A program made the translations under genes and the position numbers. The notes below the pieces were generated by a model. That model was not told the origin of the DNA and did not search any database. It worked only from the letters and a program-made list of their open reading frames with translations. From NCBI RefSeq assembly GCF_029855045.1, contig NZ_CP123228.1, positions 1,922,001 through 1,986,000 on the forward strand: a DNA stretch of 64,000 nucleotides, read 5' to 3'. Positions 61,787 through 64,000 of the stretch are shown here, in pieces; the first letter of the stretch is position 1, and each line of letters begins with the position of its first letter. This DNA is from Piscinibacter sp. XHJ-5. Lineage in GTDB: Bacteria > Pseudomonadota > Gammaproteobacteria > Burkholderiales > Burkholderiaceae_C.

Positions 61787-62913
61787 ACAGGATCATCCCC
61801 GCCCTATCGCTCACGAGCCTTGCAGCCGCGAGCCTGTTGATGACCGGCTGCAGCGAGCCGCCAGCACCCCCCGCGGTCGTGAAGCCGGTCTTCGTGACGA
61901 CCGTGGCGCACACCGCGTCGACGCAGGCCCGCACGTTCACCTCGGTGGTCCGCGCCCGCGTCGAAAGCGACGTCGCCTTCCGTACCGGCGGCAAGGTCGT
62001 CGAACGGCTCGTCGAGGTCGGTGACAGCGTCAAGGCCGGCCAGGTGCTGGCTCGCCTGGACCCGGCCGACTACCAGCTGGCCGTGAAGGCCGCTTCCGAT
62101 CAGGTGCAGGCCGCCGGTGTCGACGCGCAGCAAGCCGCTTCGGACGAAGCGCGCTTTCGCCGCCTGCTGGCCGACGGCTCGGTGGGCGCGGCCGACCATG
62201 AACGCCAGAAGGCCCGTGCCGACGCCGCAGCCGCCCGCCTGGATCAGGCCCAGCGGCAGCTGGAGCTGGCGCGCAATCGCGAGGGCTACGCCGCGCTGGT
62301 GGCGCCCTACGCCGGCGTGGTGACAGCGATCCGCTTCGAGCGGGGGCAGGTGGTGCCGGAAGGGCAACCGGTGGTCTCGCTGGCCCGCGAAGGCGACAAC
62401 GAGGTGGTCGTCGACCTGCCCGAAGACTGGGTGGGTCGCGTCCGCAGCCTGACCGCTACCGCGGCACCGTGGCAGGACCCGAAGGCGAAGCTGCGCCTCG
62501 TGCTGCGCGAGCTGTCGCCGCAGGCGGCAGCGCTTGGCCGCACCTACCGCGCGCGTTATGCCGCTGCTTCCGAATCGCGCGCTCAAGTCTCGGCGCTGCC
62601 CTTGGGCAGCACGATGCAGCTGACGTTGTCGGCGCCCCAGGCGGGGCCGGCGACCGTCTCGCTGCCCGTCAGTGCGCTGGTCAAGGGCAGCGGGCCGGCG
62701 GGCGTCTGGGCCCTGAACGCCAACGGTTCAGGCCTGGTGTTCACGCCGGTCCAGGTGGTCTCGGTCGACGACGCCACGGTCCAAGTCACCGGTCTGACGA
62801 CCGGCAGCCGCGTCGTGAGCGTCGGCGCCCAGAGGCTCGATGCCGGGACAGTCGTGCGCGCCATCGAGCGTGCCCCTGAGGCCAGCTCCACCACGGTCGC
62901 GAAGAGCAGCTGA
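61783..62913 (+). CDS. RND efflux periplasmic adaptor (membrane fusion) lipoprotein
   Basis: This 376-residue HlyD-family adaptor has a lipobox (LLMTGC, Cys23). The barrel-sandwich lipoyl halves are visible (VAFRTGGKVVERLVEVGDSVKAGQVLARLDP and YAALVAPYAGVVTAIRFERGQVVPEGQPV, each shortened by the hairpin in between). An alpha-hairpin of ~60 residues lies between them. It starts at GTG overlapping the channel gene and overlaps the permease start, so all three are coupled. Confidence 0.92.
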   Translation: MNRIIPALSLTSLAAASLLMTGCSEPPAPPAVVKPVFVTTVAHTASTQARTFTSVVRARVESDVAFRTGGKVVERLVEVGDSVKAGQVLARLDPADYQLAVKAASDQVQAAGVDAQQAASDEARFRRLLADGSVGAADHERQKARADAAAARLDQAQRQLELARNREGYAALVAPYAGVVTAIRFERGQVVPEGQPVVSLAREGDNEVVVDLPEDWVGRVRSLTATAAPWQDPKAKLRLVLRELSPQAAALGRTYRARYAAASESRAQVSALPLGSTMQLTLSAPQAGPATVSLPVSALVKGSGPAGVWALNANGSGLVFTPVQVVSVDDATVQVTGLTTGSRVVSVGAQRLDAGTVVRAIERAPEASSTTVAKSS

Positions 62914-64000
62914 TGAAGCGCTTCAATCTCTCCGAATGGGCCGTCACGCACCGGCCCATGGTGCTGTTCCTCATCATCACGACGCTGGTTGTCGGCGTGT
63001 TTTCGTTCAGCCGGCTGGGTCGCCTGGAGGACCCGACCTTCGAAGTGCCGCAGATGACGGCCATCGTCGCGTGGCCGGGCGCCACGGCGCAGGACGTGCA
63101 GGAACAGGTCCTCAACCGCATCGAGCGCAAGCTGCAGGAGCTGGACCATTTCGACTACGTGCGAAGCTTTGCGCGCCAGGGCTACGGCGGCATCACGCTG
63201 TGGATGAAGGGCGGCAGCAGCAAGGAAGAGCTGGACAACGCCTGGTACCAGGTGCGCAAGAAGATCGGCGACGTGCGCCAGGAGTTCCCCGAGGGCGTGC
63301 GCGGCCCGTTCTTCAACGACGAGTACAGCGACCGCTACAGCGTGCTCTATGCGCTGAGCGCACCAGACCTTTCGATGGCCGAGCTGCTGACGGTCACCGA
63401 GGACGTGAAGCGCCGCCTGCAGAGCGTGCCCGGTGCCGGCAAGGTCGACATCCTGGGCAAGCAGGCTGAGCGTGTGTACGTGGAAGTCTCCACGAAGCGC
63501 CTCGCAGGTCTCGGCATCCCCCCGTCCGCCGTCTTCGATGCGCTGGCGCGTCAGAACCTCGTCACGCCGGCAGGCTCGGCCGACACCACCTACGACCGCG
63601 TGCAAGTGCGCGTGGACGGCCGCTTCAACGGGGTGCAGGACGTCTCGAACGTGACGCTGGATGTCGGCGGCCAATTGCTGCGGCTGGCCGACGTTGCCAC
63701 CGTGCGCAGCGGCTACGAAGACCCACCGAGCCTGACCATCCGCCACAACGGCGTGCCGGTGCTGGCCATCGGCGTGACGCTGCAGCACAAGGGCAACGTG
63801 ACGGACTTCGGCAAGGCGATGGAGGAGCGCCTGGCGCAGATCCGTCAGCAGCTGCCAGCCGGCGTGGAGGTCCAGCAGTACGCGGACCAGCCGCGCGTGG
63901 TGGCCGCTTCGATCTGGGAGTTCGAGCGCGCCTTCCTGGAGGCGCTGGCCATCGTGCTGGCGGTCTCGTTCCTGTTCCTCGGCTGGCGCACCGGCATCGT
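62913..64000 (+). CDS. RND efflux permease, truncated by window end
   Basis: The first 362 residues of an AcrB/HAE1-type inner-membrane permease are present; the rest lies beyond the window. TM1 is MVLFLIITTLVVGVFSFSRL. LEDPTFEVPQMTAIVAWPGATAQDVQEQV and the porter domains follow. The start of TM2 is at AFLEALAIVLAVSFLFLGWR. It should export drugs or toxic organics with proton antiport. The ATG overlaps the adaptor stop by one base. Confidence 0.93.
   Translation, partial: MKRFNLSEWAVTHRPMVLFLIITTLVVGVFSFSRLGRLEDPTFEVPQMTAIVAWPGATAQDVQEQVLNRIERKLQELDHFDYVRSFARQGYGGITLWMKGGSSKEELDNAWYQVRKKIGDVRQEFPEGVRGPFFNDEYSDRYSVLYALSAPDLSMAELLTVTEDVKRRLQSVPGAGKVDILGKQAERVYVEVSTKRLAGLGIPPSAVFDALARQNLVTPAGSADTTYDRVQVRVDGRFNGVQDVSNVTLDVGGQLLRLADVATVRSGYEDPPSLTIRHNGVPVLAIGVTLQHKGNVTDFGKAMEERLAQIRQQLPAGVEVQQYADQPRVVAASIWEFERAFLEALAIVLAVSFLFLGWRTGI

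Overview
The window is a high-GC, densely coded stretch of a Gram-negative chromosome. Gene order and protein character point to a betaproteobacterium of the order Burkholderiales, probably in the Rubrivivax/Leptothrix/Ideonella/Methylibium neighbourhood. The run sdhCDAB-sdhE-gltA-leuC-(entericidin)-leuD-leuB-asd-fimV-truA-trpF-trpB-trpA-accD-folC-SPOR-cvpA-purF-metZ-gltX is the arrangement I know from that order. The taxonomic call is inference; no rRNA is present.

Layout. 1-11.1 kb is mixed accessory and housekeeping content: a truncated membrane histidine kinase, a secreted repeat protein, a YdcF-like protein, a cupin overlapping a TonB-dependent receptor, glutaryl-CoA dehydrogenase, msrA, a small DUF2946-like protein next to a second TonB-dependent receptor, pdxH and a MobA/MocA-like nucleotidyltransferase. 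11-15.5 kb has a ChaC-like protein, a truncated AsmA-like fragment and the Entner-Doudoroff pair edd-eda behind a HexR-like operator, then gloA. 15.4-21 kb has a thioesterase divergent from marR-MFS, a GFA/SDR/MBL trio, a lipoprotein and an ArsC-family protein. 21-34 kb is a minus-strand run centred on the TCA cycle: mdh, a CitE-like lyase, a small secreted protein, a VapBC pair, acnB, a 1263-residue hybrid histidine kinase and acnA. A divergent GntR gene at 34.2 kb leads into the plus-strand block sdhCDAB-sdhE-gltA. 40-59 kb is the conserved biosynthetic block for leucine, aspartate-family amino acids, tryptophan, malonyl-CoA, folate, purine and methionine synthesis, plus gltX. It is followed by three tRNA genes (Ala, Glu, Asp) ending at a strong terminator. 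59.5-64 kb is a TetR-controlled tripartite RND efflux operon cut by the window end.

How it works together. Citrate synthase, both aconitases, succinate dehydrogenase with its flavinylation factor and malate dehydrogenase lie in one ~19 kb region around a GntR/UTRA regulator. An 18-bp palindrome sits between gntR and mdh. Several regulatory sites can be read directly: a HexR-like box inside the edd promoter spacer, a MarR palindrome between divergent promoters, a likely VapB operator around its own -10, and two matching TetR operators over the efflux promoter.

I do not see a clearly new enzymatic or defence system. There is no CRISPR array, insertion sequence, prophage or integrase. The most unusual points are the hybrid kinase and toxin-antitoxin pair embedded in the TCA locus, the truncated AsmA fragment upstream of edd, and the calcium-binding-type repeat protein. 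No gap between genes exceeds about 300 bases.
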